64,000 nt of DNA from the NCBI GenBank assembly GCA_022747635.1, contig JAKTNV010000027.1, forward strand, positions 3,482,501 to 3,546,500. The letters run 5' to 3'. The DNA comes from Hetaerina americana. Its lineage: Eukaryota > Arthropoda > Insecta > Odonata > Calopterygidae. Of the stretch, positions 36,084-48,200 are shown piece after piece; the stretch's first letter is position 1, and every line of letters starts with the position of its first letter. The notes beneath the pieces were generated by a model. The model was given only the letters and a program-made list of their open reading frames with translations, was not told the DNA's origin and did not search any database. The position numbers and the translations under genes are program-made.

Positions 36084-38150
36084 TCGTAATTTGGAATATA
36101 TTTGACCGTTTACTTAAGACTATTGCGTATTATTACTACCATTGCGTAGACGAAGTTCATATTCCACAATTACCGTTCTGGTTGCATGCCATCACATGGA
36201 GTAGAACGCTAATTGAATATCAAAAAGTATTACTTCTAGTAGAGTCTGGAGTTAGGAATGCCCTTCGGATGAAGGTCGTGGTTCTTACCAGATGGTCAAG
36301 GGCTTCTTCTTCAATGGCCATATTTAATGTTGAAGGGAATATTAGCAGGTCTCAAAGCACCGAACCGTCCATTTAAGCTTTTATTCTATCGATTTTCCCA
36401 TACAGCAACAGGAGAAATACTAGTATGTCGGACGAAAGCGTGAGAGGTGACATTTGTTCCAACCCTCTTTGCGCTTATTAATGTTGAGTTAACATATTTG
36501 AATAAGTAGTAATTGATTTTTTCAGGCGTATTATAAGCGATAATGTACGAGTTATTTAGGATTTTGGTCCTTCAAATTAATTTTTCCGCATTAGATTTTG
36601 ACTTTATTTCTCATTATTTCCTCGATAAGACGACGTCTGTGATAATTAAATCTCCTCGAGATAGCATGCGCCTTTGCTAATTCAAGTAAAAGGTTTTTTT
36701 TAATTTCACGTGTTTGCAATGAATTTTGAAATCTTTGGAATATCTCTCACATTCCAAAAGCTTTTATTTAAAAGGATTAATTATTCCGAGAAATTAAATT
36801 GGAAAATGGTTTTCAAATTTTAATGCGAAGATTGCGAGGAGTAGAAGTGATATGAATACTTAGGAATATCAACATGAAGAAAAGTGGAAACCCAGTGTGC
36901 GGAAACTTGCGGCCTGTAAAATGATGCTTCAGTAGAGGGGAGGAATTGGAGCAAAAGTGATATTTCACCTGACGCAAGAATAGCGCGCGTATCATTAGAG
37001 GGATTGAAGGGATTTCGAGTGGGTATAAGGGCCGGCCAAGAATGCGTTCCCCTCGCAGTGGAAGCCTACATGCTCAAATACGGAGCAGTTTCAAGCAAGG
37101 AAGTAATGGGGGAAAGAATTCGTGTGGTCTGTGTCGTTCATTCTCATGGACAGTGAAGTGTACCATTGGAATAAAAGGCAAAGAAGAGTAGAAAAGCATT
37201 CGTCCACTCCTCGTAAGAATTGGAGATTCATCCCAATGGCTCCCAAAACCTTCAATTTTGCGCGTTTTTGGAGCAGCTCCCGTCCACTGTACGTATTCCA
37301 GTAATCGTTACCTTTTAATTTTAAAAGATTCGCGCGGATTTGTTTTTCCAATTCGTTTTATTCCGGAAACTAATTTCTTTCCCGGTGGGCCGCAGGGGCT
37401 TCGGCACTGTTCGAGAAGGGATGCGAGAGGACACCCGCCCCTCCCTCCGTCCTTGACCTCACCACCTTTTCGTTTGACGAAGCCGGATTCCCCGGAAGGA
37501 GGGAGGCTTGCTTACCCGCGGAGTGCAGTCTCGCCTGCCGTGCAATAACATTCGACGCTTGTATTGCGAGCAATCCCATGCCCCCCCCGCCCCCCGCACA
37601 GTCGGCGTGAAAGTCGCGGTGGAAGGTGACGGGGGATGAGGAGGCGGGGGTTGAGGGGGCGGCGGTCGGGAGTATCACACGGCCCGCGGGCGGGGAGAAG
37701 AAAGTAGCGCACGCCTTGAAATAGCCCGGAGACAGCGAGGCTCTATATATACTCTCGGAGGGGGGAATCGCACGGATGGCGGGTGGGGTAGTGTTCGCTT
37801 CTGATAGTCGCGAGGGCAGAGCGGAGGCGGAGGGGTGCGAAGCGGCCTAAGGCTGTGGCCCGCCCGCAAGGAACTGGAAATACGACCACCGGCAATCGAG
37901 GCGCGTTCGGCTCATTCGGTGGCGAAAATCTCTGCCACACGTCGCTTAGAGATTCAAGGGGAGGAGAATGAAGTCGGGAAATGGAAAAAGCGATAGGCCG
38001 CGAGTGGGTCGACGTCGCGGTGGGGCGACCCCTCGGGGGCACGGGTACGAAATTTCGGAGTCGGTGGAGTTGGAGCGAGGTGAATCACAATAGGGATTGT
38101 CCCTTCAATTAGTACTCAATGCATTACGACTACGGATTGGAGGGTTCTCA
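36084..38150. other. No gene recognised; CpG-rich region 37380-38060 with a TATA-like motif
   Basis: AT-rich sequence to about 37370, then CpG-rich sequence to about 38060. TATATATA at 37744-37751, inside GAGGCTCTATATATACTCTC, could be a core promoter on the plus strand, but I find no supported exon. Pro/Arg-rich frames on the minus strand (37370-38042) are compositional. Confidence 0.4.
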
Positions 38151-38168
38151 TCATCTTCATGCGTTTTG

Positions 38169-38207
38169 CTGAAGATGATGTAGAAGCCATCGAAACCTAG
38201 GTCGTGC
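38169..38207 (+). other. CTGA-stem-GAAAC signature (hammerhead-like, PLE-tail-like)
   Basis: CTGAAGA (38169-38175) fits the CUGANGA box exactly. After one extra base (T), GATG (38177-38180) pairs with CATC (38188-38191) around loop TAGAAGC. GAAA (38192-38195) follows at once, then CCTAGGTCGTG, which can form a very short CC/GG helix before the potential cleavage site GTC. This is the closest of the set to a hammerhead core; the extra base and minimal third stem weaken the case. The motif aligns with 11599-11630. Confidence 0.45.
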
Positions 38208-38250
38208 TAATTTATTTCAAGTGTATGAAAATTTTGATTACTGACCAGTG

Positions 38251-38984
38251 CGAGTTCGCCTTGAAGAACCGAAACTTTATGGATCGGGTGTCAGGGAAGT
38301 ACGAGGAAAAGTAATAAAATATTTAATCTCGTATTGGTTTCACCAATTATTTAATCGTTTCAAGCATAAAAAAATCGATTTTTGGGTCACTTGAAAGAAA
38401 AATCTTTCCGCTGAACTTGTGCAAAAATATCTTGCAAGAAGATATTTAGCGCTCGAGGGAAACGTAGCATTCAATTTTGATTGGAGTATTCGGATGAAGT
38501 GCATCTCTCTTATCCGGAACGCCACGCTAAGAATGCTGTAAAGAATGCGCCGTAACCCCATGCGTTTTTATTATAATTTTAGTAATTCCATTTTGATGTT
38601 TTATATGTCATCACCCTCGATCTATCGGACGCTGTTTCGTTTCGTTAAATGTTTCCATTCCTTCCCACGTCTCCACCCACGCCGACCTGCGACTTGACCC
38701 CGTCTTCCTTCTTCTTGGTGGGGACGTCACCCTCTTCCTCCTCGCTCTCCCCATTGGCTCTCCCTCCCCTTACTCCTTTCCCCTCCGCCTCTATCTCCGT
38801 GATGTAGCTCTCCTTGGTCGACTCTCGGGCCCGGCCCAGCTGAAGCTGCCTCTAGAAAAATTGACTCTAATCGGTGAAAAAATGAGAGGCAAGAGTTATG
38901 TTAGAGTCAACTTGATTTAGTTTTTGGGTACTAAGTAATTTTCATATTTAATTGGAACCATAGTAAAGCAATTGAGTAAGTGCT
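38251..38984. other. No gene recognised
   Basis: AT-rich sequence followed by a C/T-rich patch (38640-38780). Nothing recognisable. Confidence 0.5.
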
Positions 38985-39235
38985 ATGGCATGTTGGTGGA
39001 GGAGAGGGATTGTTGGGAGAAATGATGAAGAGTCACGAAGTAATGGATGGAGAGCATATTGATTGGCAGTGGGATGTTGAAGATGACTGTGATAGAGGGC
39101 ATAATGATAGGCAAACGAGGAAAGGGCAGGAATGTAATAGGGGTGATGCACGGGATGAAAGACAGGCCATATCATGGAAGGCGTCTCGCGAGGGAGGGTG
39201 GGGGAAGTGACCCCTTGACACCCTTCGGGTCTGCC
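38985..39235 (+). pseudogene. RTE-type LINE C-terminal fragment (plus strand)
   Basis: With frame changes the plus strand gives the region after RT: a VEERGLLGEMM-like piece, then ILIGSGMLKMTVIEGIMIGK and RGKGRNVIGVMHGMKDR. This parallels LTGSGMLEIVIEGRMLGKRG and KGRNRIGMLDGMKG in the copy at 45241. It ends differently (YHGRRLAREGG), so it belongs to another subfamily. Confidence 0.75.
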
Positions 39236-39289
39236 ACCGTTGGGAGGCACGACCTGTTCCCTTCACTCTTTAAAGTGCGTCTTAGCAGA

Positions 39290-39485
39290 GTGCGTGTAGC
39301 ATGCTTCATGTCTTTTCGCTGGGTTCTTCCTTAAGAAGAGATTTATGTCTTCTTGCCTTCTCAGCCAGGACCTTCATGTCCTCCTAAGAGCCCCAGCACT
39401 CATTGTATTAACTATGTCTTTTTTGAACTGAAGTCTGGGTCGTCCTATTGACCACCCTAGAACTTTACCCTCCAATACGTTGGGA
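39290..39485 (-). pseudogene. Possible LINE C-terminal remnant
   Basis: The minus strand reads NVLEGKVLGWSIGRPRLQFK followed by KDIVNTMSAGALRRT. This has the look of the basic (L)EGK--GRR--GRPR segment found near the end of many RTE/CR1-type LINE proteins. One motif in a decayed frame is weak evidence. Confidence 0.35.
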
Positions 39486-40312
39486 ACATATTATTGCCTA
39501 ATTCAATTTAGTTTTACCATCATATATTTCTGTTTCATTGGCCATGCGGTTCTTTTACAAATTTCCGACTTACCTTTTATTCTTTTCAATGAATCTTGCG
39601 CCGTTCACTTTCTCCAAAAGCACATATCTAGGGATTAAAGCTATTGCTCTTCTTGGACACCCAAGGTCATGTTTCGCTGCAATGCTTGCTAGCTTGCTCC
39701 GTTATTACGAGGTTTGTGCATGTTTATTTTTTTTCTCTATACTGCATTTGTTGTTCAAGTGCTTTGCTTGTTTTGAAAACCGTTTCTTACCTCTGCTGCC
39801 CTTGTTTTTTCTTCTTCTTGTGTTTGGTGATTATTTTTTGAAAACATTGACTATTTCTCAAAGTCTACGTACAGGTTATGGTTGGTCTTTGACTGTCTCC
39901 GGGGGTAACTACTGCTTCGACTCAATGCTCAACCTAGACGATACGCAACATCCGGAAACCCTTCCTGTTTGCCGTCATTCCGTCCAACGTACCTCTCCTT
40001 TGCATGCCTTTGTCTCGCGTACCATTGCCCTCAACTACCAGACGTTCATGGGGGTGTCAGGTTTGGGGTCAGATTTTACGTGGAAAGCTCCGAATCACTA
40101 AATTTAACATTGTTCACTTGATTGCCCTTACAATTCAATAGCATGCTCTGACTTAAAGAAAATGTTGAAAACATTGCTCTGAAAATATCTGCATTCATAA
40201 TGACATATATTCTATAATGCACAAGATATTTTACTGGAAACTCATTTTTACGTTCCTTACTCAGAACCACCCGTATGTGTTCACCTTTTGGGCTTAATGT
40301 TTTACGAGGTCT
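39486..40312. other. No gene recognised; 187-codon open frame of doubtful meaning
   Basis: A plus-strand frame at 39538-40101 starts with ATG and would encode 187 residues: a hydrophobic first half (Phe/Leu-rich, several possible membrane segments) and a polar second half. It matches no family I know. The T-rich composition explains both its openness and its hydrophobicity, so I do not call it a gene. Confidence 0.4.
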
Positions 40313-40314
40313 GT

Positions 40315-40958
40315 CCAATAAATACGCGAACTGAGGAAATAAAAACTAAAAAAAAAAAATTTGTCTACATCGATTTCGTCCCATGTTCAAAGTACACTCC
40401 ATTCGTTGCTATGCACTTATTCCATCTTCTAATCCACTGTCTAAAGCACCCTCGGAAGTTCTCGGCAGATGGGCTTTTTAGTTTTCTCGTCGTGTCTTGC
40501 TTAATTGTGTTTACATCTTCCAGAGATGTCCCCTCATCACATTTTTCGCATTTTGGGAATAGCAAAAAGTATCAGGGGGCGAGATCTGGCGAATAACGAG
40601 GATGATCAAGGATCAAGGTGATTGAGTTTTTTGTCAGAAACTGGAGAACAATCAATGCTGAATGTGCAGGTGCATTGTCATGGTGAAGGATCCATCCCAC
40701 ATGTTCGGTTAAAATAGTGTGCAGTGTTGTTTTCCTTAATTCAGTTAATCAGCTGTCATTCGGAGAGTTGTTCGACGATCCGTAAGGACAAGGGACCGCA
40801 CACGATCAATGTTGTCGACCATACGCACAGCTCGACGATCCGCCAAGCACAGACGGTTCATTGAGACTCACACAACTAGCGCCGCTAGTGGGCGGGGCTC
40901 TAGTCCGCGTCATGGCCGCCAGATTGCATCAATTCGCGTATTTATTGGGCAGACCCCG
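40315..40958 (-). mobile_element. Deleted mariner lineage 2, copy b (both ends present)
   Basis: The left end is CGAGGTCTGTCCAATAAATA and the right, read inward, CGGGGTCTGCCCAATAAATA. They are flanked by TA at 40313-40314 and 40959-40960. Inside, read on the minus strand, are degraded C-terminal transposase pieces (GEVREVLFR-like, KCEKCDEGTSLEDVNTIKQD) and the HDNAPA region; most of the N-terminal half is gone. At 644 bp it is shorter than copy d (about 906 bp without its insertion), so it has suffered a further deletion. Confidence 0.85.
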
Positions 40959-40960
40959 TA

Positions 40961-42787
40961 TTATTCTTTAAACCTGATGTGATGCCAGTTGAATACTCAA
41001 TTCGAGATTTACAAACTATTTATCCTCTACGGTGTGACCCCAAGTTCAAGTTTCATTATTAAAATGAACATAAATGCTGGAGAGAATCATCAAATGTTAC
41101 TTTAACATGTAGATATGTTTCCCATCGTGTGCCCCTTTGTTTATCCTGAAGGGTCAAAGCGGGGAGCAGACTGTTCTGAGCGGCTCTCGTACCATCGATC
41201 CGTCTCTCACTTCACGAGTCGCTGACTTTCTCGACCGAGCCAGTTGAATGCGGGATATTTCGTGAATGGGTGTTGAAGGACTTCCTGGCGATGGGTGTCT
41301 TAGGTGGTGGCCGGGGTGGTCAGTGATCCGGAGCAGCCACCGAGTGACGTTGACCATTGGGTGTGCGGGTCTGATTTCCGCGGGGGGTTTCAAAGATTCC
41401 CTCCACCGATGCCTTCGATTACGGACGGCGGTACCTTATAAAATCACGAAATTAAAACAACTTTGCAATACTTGCACAATATTGTGGTACAAGCCCTTTC
41501 GGGTTGGACGTCTACGCGCCATTTGCAAGATGAAACCTCCTTGGATCCAACCCTTGTCCGGTATGTTTTCGAATGGCCATGTATGCTTGATGTCACATGT
41601 TTGTAATTGCTATGTGGAGAAGGAAAACTTGGCTGTATTATGGCTAATGTCGAAAGGAAAAGCAACCATTCTTTTACCCTTCCAGAGGATTTGAGGATAT
41701 TATTTCAGCTCAAACTCTTTAGAATAAGCTCCGTTTTTTGGTAATTTATGGGATGATGTAGAGATATTTAAAGTTTTTTCAACCGTTCAAAGTTGTTTTG
41801 GCCCGTTGAATGCAAGTGAAATTTGCCAATAGAATACACACTCTTTTTTGCATTTTTTGGTGACATGGATGTTGGTCTTGGAAGCCATCTTAAAAATGGT
41901 TTTCATTGCTCCTTGCGTCTTGCACCGATGAAGTTTTAGTGAAAATGCAGCATCCGAAGTTTAACTTTTTTAATATCCCTATTCTCTCGAGACTGCCGTG
42001 TAGACTTATGAAATCCCTAGCTACGAACGACCTGAGTAATGCGAATGCCATTCTGCAAGGATCTTTCGCAGGCTGACCCCTTTCCGAGCCAGTCCTTTGT
42101 TACTTCTGTATTTCAATATGCGCCTCGACTTCGCGCAAACAGCGAGCTTCGGCCCAGTATTAAAATCCATCTCTCGTGACCATCTAGGCAATGACGCTTT
42201 TCATGCCTCAGTTTCCCTTGCATAGAAAATATAACAGGCTTCTTCCTCTATTTTTAAGCGTTGATCTTTAGTTTTAGCACCCCGGAAGATTAGATGACAG
42301 CAGCCCTTCAGGGTCCGTATCCAGTGTTGATTCTTTCTACAAGTGCTTGCTATTCGTCTCATATATCTCGGGTGTGCAATTTCCATTTGGTGTTTCTCGC
42401 TGGGCCCTTCCGTTAATATATGTCATTCATACTGCCGCTAGTTAATCCGTTTCGTCCCAAGGGGAATCTTACTTCTTAAGGCCGTCTTCCGTTTGATGCC
42501 GATGCCATTTTTTTCGGCTTCCATCTTTTCCCCTGCGATTGCCCTCTGACCTTTTGCGTGCTTCTTCTTCATTTCCTTCGTCCCTTGGATCTTGAGCATC
42601 AGCCTCCAGCGCCACCTCTGTTCTTCCGTCGTCCGCCTCTCCCCAAGAGAGGCCATGCCCCTTACCCATTTAGTACGTATGTTACACATTCCACACGATT
42701 GCGTTTATCATTCCTGGGTTTCTGACCGTATCTTCTTTAAGCTTTAGTTGATTTTTTAATCAGAAATGCCTTGCATAACTACTCATA
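40961..42787. other. No gene recognised
   Basis: Unique sequence. The frame at 41266-41694 (142 codons) has no family resemblance and its 5' part is shadowed by a minus-strand frame. No tRNA or repeat ends are clear. Confidence 0.5.
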
Positions 42788-42970
42788 CATGGTTTGTGTA
42801 AAAAGTATCGGGAAATGTTTACGAAAAATAGATTTATTTTAGGTATTTCCATAATGCCTCTAATTTCCTCAAAGTACATCCCTTTAGAGCGTCGACACAC
42901 TTTTCACGCCAGTGGTTTCCCACGACTCGAAGGCTCTACCCTGGTAGGCGGAAGTTCCTTAGGGCACGCC
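42788..42970 (-). mobile_element. Deleted mariner lineage 3, copy d (one end)
   Basis: The end CATGGTTTGTGTAAAAAGTA, after TA, is followed by TCGGGAAATG, ATAGATTTATTTTAGGTATT, the TACATCCCTTTAGAGCGTCG block, and CACGACTCGAAGGCTCTACC. This matches the copy at 27032 in the same orientation. It is truncated where a CpG-rich region begins. Confidence 0.8.
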
Positions 42971-44694
42971 CTCGTGGCGGCTGCACCCTTCGGTCGCCTT
43001 CCTTCCTTCTCCTCAGCGCTCGCCGCTTCGACCGCCGAGCGTGGCGGGTGCGTATCGTGGGGACCTTGCTCGGCCCTGCACCCCAGTTCCGTGCTCTCCC
43101 CCCTCTTTCCTTCGTCCCGCCCCCCTCCTCCGTCAGCCCCCGGTCTTCCCAAGGCCGCCGCCGGCCCCTTTGGCCGTAAACACGACCCCTCACGTGACAT
43201 GTTATGGCGAAGGACTCGTAAAGGCCGGGAGGGGTTGGTTATCTTTTAAAACCCGACACCGTCCTCTCCGGAGGGCTAAACTTCCCTTGTGGCGGGCGTT
43301 TATTGTTTCTCCCTTCCATTTGTAGCGCGGGGGTGGGGGAGAGGGAGGGTGAGAGGGGGTGGGGAGGATGTTGGATATGGATTTGTTGGATAAAATGAAG
43401 CGAGACACATTCTCCTCCTCCCCCCCTCTCCACTCCATCCTCAGCTCATTCTAAATAAATCCGCGCGCCTCACACTCGACACGCGAGCAGACGTCGCCTA
43501 CCCCCTCCCCCTCTTCCCGGCCAATTACGCCGTCCAGTCCCCCCCACCCACGGTCAGCAATACGCGAGCGCGCCCCTCTCCGCTGCTTGTCGTCCACTGC
43601 TTGCTGCCTTTGAGAGACGCTCGGATCTTCCCCACCGCTTTGCATTCCGGGTGCCTAGGGTGTCTCTAAGGGATGACCATGAACGCAGATGAAAGATCAT
43701 TTTATTTTAATTTACGATGGGCAATCAATTCTCGTTGTCATGGAATCAACCCACTACCGCCTCGAACGACAAGTATTTTTGCTCAAAAATGTTGGAACAA
43801 TGTCGTCTACAGTAATGAAGGCTTCGCCTCACTAGCGAAAGAACCACACTCAATCGCGTACGAGTATTGTTTTGTCGTGTAGCATGGTCAGGGGGAAGCC
43901 TCTGGATCTGCCCATTTGCCCTCTGCATTTTGTTCCCTAATATAAGCGGGGGGGGGGTTCGTGAAACCAAAAAGTACCACAACCCTCAGATTGGCTCGGT
44001 GGGTGTCGACAGGGTTCATCTAGCACCATCCCCTCTACGGCGCGGTGTGCAAACTCTCTCATCAACAGTTTGCTAGCAGGGCGAGGGCAGTTGCTTTCCT
44101 CGTGATCCACTCCTGGTTTCCCTGGGAGATATGGTCTCGTGGAAATCACACCGATGCCACACGGACGCCCAGATGCGTGACCCTGAGTCCAACTTGTTGG
44201 GACACTGTCAGGTCACGATGACCAAAGCCACCTTGTGTTCGCTGGCTGGGGCGTCACTTCAGCGTATCACAGAGCGCACCGTCCGTCCCGTGGTCCGAGT
44301 GGGCGCCAAAGACTCGTCGTGTTAAGCGCCGGCGCTGTTACTCCTGGCGCCACGCGTAATGCGCAATTGTCGTCAGGGACCGCCCAAAATCGTAACTACG
44401 AAGTAACGTTTCATGGAGCCTCCATGTCCATGCAGAGGGAGACAAAGATGAACTTGGAAATTATGTCATATTATACCGTAATGTGTAAAAAAGTGTTTTC
44501 TGGGCACAAGCAAAGTGAATGAACTGTCCCGCTCTTTAATGTTAATCCAAAGAACATCTTTCACGAGTAGTAAACCGTTATTCGTAACTCGTTTAATGCG
44601 AGGGCTGACCAGAAAGAAACCTACGTTTCAGCCTAGCGTGGCGATGGGTAGGGCTTGAGCAACCATCTTGGTGCCTAAACCTCCCTACACTCGG
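42971..44694. other. No gene recognised; CpG-rich to about 43640
   Basis: Overlapping frames on both strands in CpG-rich sequence, then unique sequence. GCGAGGGCTGACCAGAAAGA at 44599 resembles the first bases of some mariner terminal repeats but has no visible partner. Confidence 0.45.
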
Positions 44695-45112
44695 TACGTT
44701 TATTTGGGAGTTGTGTCCACCTAAAACCTACCTTAGCGGGTAGATTACCGAAAAGATGACTAAATATGTAATCTATTTATCATTATTTACATAAATATAT
44801 CACTATGGGCAATCTAACGCATTAGGTAGGTTTTGGATGTACCGAACAACCAAACAAATATTTTGTCTCTCCTAACAAAACGCAACCCAACATCCTACTG
44901 TATAATAATACCCTCGTCGATGTTGAAATTACTTACTTCCTCCCTTCATTCCGACCAACATCCCTATCCTATTCCAGCCCCTTCCTCGTTTGCCTAACAT
45001 CTCCCCTCCATCACAGTCTTCAACATCCCACTTCCGTTCAATATGCTTTGCATCCATTGTTCCCGTCTCCTTAGAATTTCTCCCAGCAATCCCCTCTCCA
45101 CGCACCCACGTG
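44695..45112 (-). mobile_element. Diverged RTE-type LINE 3' end, with a short inverted copy
   Basis: The minus strand from about 45110 to 44805 gives the C-terminal pieces [20 protein letters not shown] and [14 protein letters not shown], then the 3' end (complement of GTAGGTTTTGGATGTACCGA and TCTCCTAACAAAACGCAA). Just left, 44705-44753 (CCTAAAACCTACCTTAGCGG, GTAGATTACC) is the reverse complement of the same 3' terminal sequence. The two copies therefore face each other tail to tail about 60 bp apart. Confidence 0.75.
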
Positions 45113-45132
45113 TATGAATGTATATGTACGTA

Positions 45133-45140
<8 letters not shown>

Positions 45141-45209
<69 letters not shown>

Positions 45210-45232
45210 GTGTATATATATGTATATATATA
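45141..45232. repeat. (TA)n / (TGTA)n microsatellite
   Basis: Starts with GT repeats (TATGTGTGTGTG), passes into pure TA, then TA with GTATATATA variants. It abuts the 3' end of the RTE element at 45241. Confidence 0.95.
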
Positions 45233-45240
45233 TCGATTTT

Positions 45241-48200
45241 TTAAGGTAATCTACCGGTAAAGGTAGGTTTTTGGATGGACACAACTACAAACAAACATTA
45301 TATTACTCCTAACAAAACACAAAATCCATCATCCTACTCTATATCAGGTCCCTCTTCATCTCTGAGTACTTTCTTCCTCCCTTCATCCCGTCCAACATCC
45401 CTATCCTGTTCCTTCCCTTTCCTCTTTTGCCCAACATTCTACCCTCTATCACAATCTCCAACATCCCGCTGCCGGTCAATACCCCCTTCAGCCACTTTTC
45501 TTGCCTCCATAGGATTGCTCCCAGCAAACCACTCTCTTCGCCCACCATACCAAGTACTTCCTCATTTGTTTTCTTCTCTGTCCATTTTACCTTCTCCATT
45601 CTTCTCCACACCCACATTTCAAAAGCTTCCAGTCTACGTCTATCCTCCTGCTTCAATGACCACGTTTCCGCGCCGTACATAGCTACGCTCCATATATAAG
45701 TTTTTACGAGTCTTTTCTTAACATCCTTACTCAACGTCCCCGTCATCAACTCCCTCCTCCTTGTGAAAGCCTCTTTGCCTAGCGCAATTCTTCTCCTTAC
45801 GTCCCTACTACTTTGACCGTGTTGGTCCAAAACACTACCGAGATACAGTAACTGTTCTACCTGCTCTAGTTTTTGCCCTCCTATTTTAATGTTAAGCTTA
45901 GCCTTTTTCTTTCTAGAAAATCGCATTACCTTTGTTTTATTAATATTGATTCTCATCCCATACCTGTCGCACTGAATTTCCAATTCACTCAGCAATGCTT
46001 GCAGCCCCTTGGCTGACTGACAAACTAAAGCTTGGTCATCAGCAAACCTAACTGATTTCACGAATTCCCCGCCCACTTTCATTCCTACCTCGAGTTCTTC
46101 CCATGCCTCTTTAATCATTTCCTCTGCATACAGGTTGAACAGCAACGGTGATAATGGGCAACCCTGCCTTACACCTCTTCCTAACACTGCCCAACCGGAC
46201 TTCCCGTTCCCCACTCGCACCTGAGCAGTCTGAGACATGTACAGGTTGCGGATTAGCCTCCTTTCCCTCCAATCTATTCCTATTTTCTGCAATATCCTCA
46301 TTAGTTTTTCCAAGTTCACTCTATCAAAAGCTTTTTCGAAGTCTACGAAACAGGCAAATACCTCCTGGTTGTGTTCTATATTCCTCTCGATTAATAATCT
46401 CATTACTGCAATGGAATCAGGCGTACCTCTCCCCTTCTTAAACCCAAACTGATCATCCCCTAAGTAATCATTTGCCCTACTATCTATCCTTTTGTTTATG
46501 ATCCTGAGAACAACTTAAGCTGCGTGGGATATCAAACTTATCGTCCTGTAGTCCTCACATAATGTAGCCTTTACCTTTTTCGGAATAGGAACTAAAACTG
46601 ATCTCATAAAGTCTTCCGGCCAGATTCCCTCCTCATAAATACTACGGATCAGCCCATATAGCCTCTTCCTCCCACATTTTCCTAAACATTTCAATACTTC
46701 CGCGGGAATGTTATCCAGCCCCACGGCCTTATTTAGTTTCATCTCCCTTAATGCCCTTTCTATCTCAATGTCTAGTATGCCTGGACCCAAGCTATCTTCC
46801 TCTATGTCATGTTCCTTTTCTATGTCTAACTTTGTTGGTCAAAGTTCTTTATCATACAGTTCTTCTATATACTCCTTCGATCTCTCTTGGATCTTTCCTG
46901 TGTCAACTATTACCTTATCCGCCTTATCTCTAACTCTTAGCATAGATCTCCCTTTCTTACTTCCCGATAAAGATTTAACTTTGCTGTAAAGCGCACCGAT
47001 TTCACCCTTCCTCTGCAGACTTTCCATATCCTCGCATTGCGTCTTCCACCATGCTTCTTTCGCTTTATTTGTTGCCCGCCTCAATATATTGTTTAATTAT
47101 TTGTACTTCACTTTGCCTAATTCTGAATTTACATTCTTCCATTTTCGCCGCTCATCCATCGTTGTAATCATCTCATCCGTTATCCATGGTTTCCTAGTCC
47201 TTTTAGCGTTAACGGTTCCAATAGTGTCTTTTGCGGATTTAGACAACCCTTTCTTTATACTTTCCCATTTTTCTTCGATAGTACTTAGCTCTTTACTATC
47301 CTTCATGATTTCCTCTACCGCATGTTTGTATTCCTTCCTTTTCAAACCATTTAATGCTTCTATATTCCATTTTCTAACTCGCCGCCCCTGTCTTATCTTT
47401 TTGAAACGGACGCTACATTTCATAACCACTAAATTGTGGTCTGAGTCCGCATCCGCTCCCGGAAAGCTGTGGGAATTTATCACACTATTCCTAAACCTGT
47501 GTCTAACCAGGATATAATCTAGCTGATACCTTTCTGAGTCACCTGGCATTTTCCATGTATACCTGCGTCTTTTGTGGTGTCTAAACCAAGTGTTGGTGAT
47601 GACTAACCCCTGTCTCCTGCAGAACTCAACTGCTTTCTCCCCGCGGTCATTCCTCATGCCTAAACCGTAGTCCCCGACCTCATCACCATCTCTTCCTTCG
47701 CCTTCCGTCGCATTCGAATCCCCCATCACGATCAAATGTTTCCCTGCAGGAACACATGCGATTATGTCCTCTAACTGATCGTATATCCTATCGACCTCTT
47801 CTTCCTTATGGTTCCTCGGTGGCATGTATACCTGAATAATAACGAAGTTCGTCGGTTCTGCTTTTATCTCTACTAGTAGTATTCTATCCGTTACCTGATA
47901 TATGTTGACTACGCTTCTTCCTACCTCTTCATTTAATACTATGGCAACCCCTCGTTGGCTATCGTCCCCGCCGCTGCATATTATTCTATAGTTATCACTC
48001 CAGTAATCCCCGCTATCCTTCCATCTCACCTCGCATAGGCCTAAAGTATCTATTTTTTCCCTTTCCATCTCTCGCTTAATTTTCTCCAGTTTCCTTGCCC
48101 TCATCATTGTCCTAACATTCCACGTTCCTATTCTAACTAACTTGGTCTTCTTCTCCTGCGTCTTCTGTCCTCCTGCTGCTGGTTTTCCCTTGCAAGGGTT

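Noticed and set aside
39538..40101. 187-codon hydrophobic open frame
   Set aside because: T-rich composition explains the Phe/Leu content; no family resemblance, no promoter or splice evidence.
41150..41440. Possible tRNA-like or SINE-like segment
   Set aside because: No box A/box B pair at suitable spacing and no second copy in the window.
44599..44640. Mariner-like terminal sequence GCGAGGGCTGACC
   Set aside because: No partner inverted repeat or transposase remnant could be found nearby.
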